A stretch of 64,000 nt of DNA, taken from Meandrina meandrites (lineage: Eukaryota > Cnidaria > Anthozoa > Scleractinia > Meandrinidae). Below the pieces are notes generated by a model, which saw only the letters and a program-made list of their open reading frames with translations, did not search any database and had not been told where the DNA came from. The stretch is from positions 33,905,305 to 33,969,304 of the forward strand of contig OY855908.1 of the NCBI GenBank assembly GCA_963693305.1, read 5' to 3'. Numbering within the stretch: the stretch's first letter is position 1; each line of letters starts with the position of its first letter. Positions 63,691-64,000 of this stretch are shown one piece after another. The translations under genes and the position numbers were made by a program.

Positions 63691-64000
63691 CCGCCTGCCG
63701 GAATGCGTGGGTTTTTTTGAATTATGCGTTCGCCAGTGCACGCGAATTTCGGATTGGCTAAGAGCTGTGAAATGTCAATCAAGTGTTAATCGATACCTCT
63801 TAACCATCCCATGGGAAAACGTCTGTGTTTTACGTGCAGATGGCAAAATGGAAGGAAGGCAAAGAGAAAGCTATATACTCACTAAATGTCCCGGCAGCGA
63901 AAGCAGAAAAATATTCTAAAGGAAAAACAGACTGTGATTTAGTTGCTTTCACGAAATGATGTTTTGGCAGTATGCAAGAGAGGTAAACCCCAAACGTCGA
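63691..64000. other. No gene recognised
   Basis: Nothing supported. A short open frame at 63683-63919 has no recognisable product. Confidence 0.35.

Overview
The window looks like intron- and transposon-rich animal nuclear DNA, most likely from an anthozoan cnidarian (a stony coral is my best guess). The reasons are small exons with canonical GT/AG junctions, tRNA-derived SINEs, Penelope-like and RTE-like retroelements, many inverted-repeat DNA elements and very few long open frames. The lineage call is inference; no marker gene is present.

Host genes. Two stretches look like real host coding sequence. (1) On the minus strand between about 23.9 and 11.8 kb are exons of a secreted or receptor-type protein. 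A signal-peptide exon (23791-23884) joins in phase to an immunoglobulin I-set exon (23130-23363). Further downstream lie one divergent leucine-rich-repeat exon (21393-21461) and four near-identical 72-nt LRR exons (15323-15394, 12275-12346, 12029-12100, 11782-11853), all in phase 2. No transmembrane or 3' terminal exon is visible, so the gene may leave the window on the left or be incomplete. (2) On the plus strand at 53564-54919 is an uninterrupted 451-codon FAD-dependent oxidoreductase, possibly the last exon of a longer transcript starting at 53471.

Region by region. 0.7-1.1 kb: Penelope reverse-transcriptase fragment. 1.1-1.5 kb: tRNA-like gene inside an inverted repeat. 2.7-10.5 kb: tandem array of repeat units that end in a palindrome followed by TTCTTG, invaded by another transposon. 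11.3-15.4 kb: LRR exons with two abutting TTAA-flanked elements in one intron. 15.6-19.8 kb: Tc1/mariner-type MITE, second tRNA-like gene in an inverted repeat, 80-bp satellite, small palindrome. 21.4-23.9 kb: LRR, Ig and signal-peptide exons. 24.3-25.0 kb: element whose ends are packed with ATCGAT. 25.2-46.9 kb: an ancient repeat copy followed by two head-to-tail copies (A and B) of a large unit. Copy A carries a 4.4-kb imperfect palindrome, an almost intact RTE-like LINE, a TTAA MITE and a THAP-exon element. Copy B carries a PIF/Harbinger-like element and preserves empty sites for some of the insertions in A. 47.5-48.9 kb and 49.8-52.3 kb: nested inverted-repeat elements, the latter inside a satellite. 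53.5-55.4 kb: oxidoreductase gene with a SINE downstream. 55.4-57.7 kb: two TTA-flanked elements, one with poly-G/poly-C ends. 57.9-59.7 kb: decayed Penelope element. 60-64 kb: SINE, TTAA MITE, a third partial copy of the A/B unit and a perfect 110-bp tandem duplication.

The most informative property of the window is that paralogous copies provide built-in empty sites, so several insertions can be defined to the base without outside data. I saw no operon, CRISPR array or obvious virus. No wholly new multi-gene system is evident; the best candidates for something undescribed are the long palindrome whose 50-bp spacer survives alone in the sister copy, the tRNA-in-inverted-repeat loci, and the palindrome-TTCTTG array.
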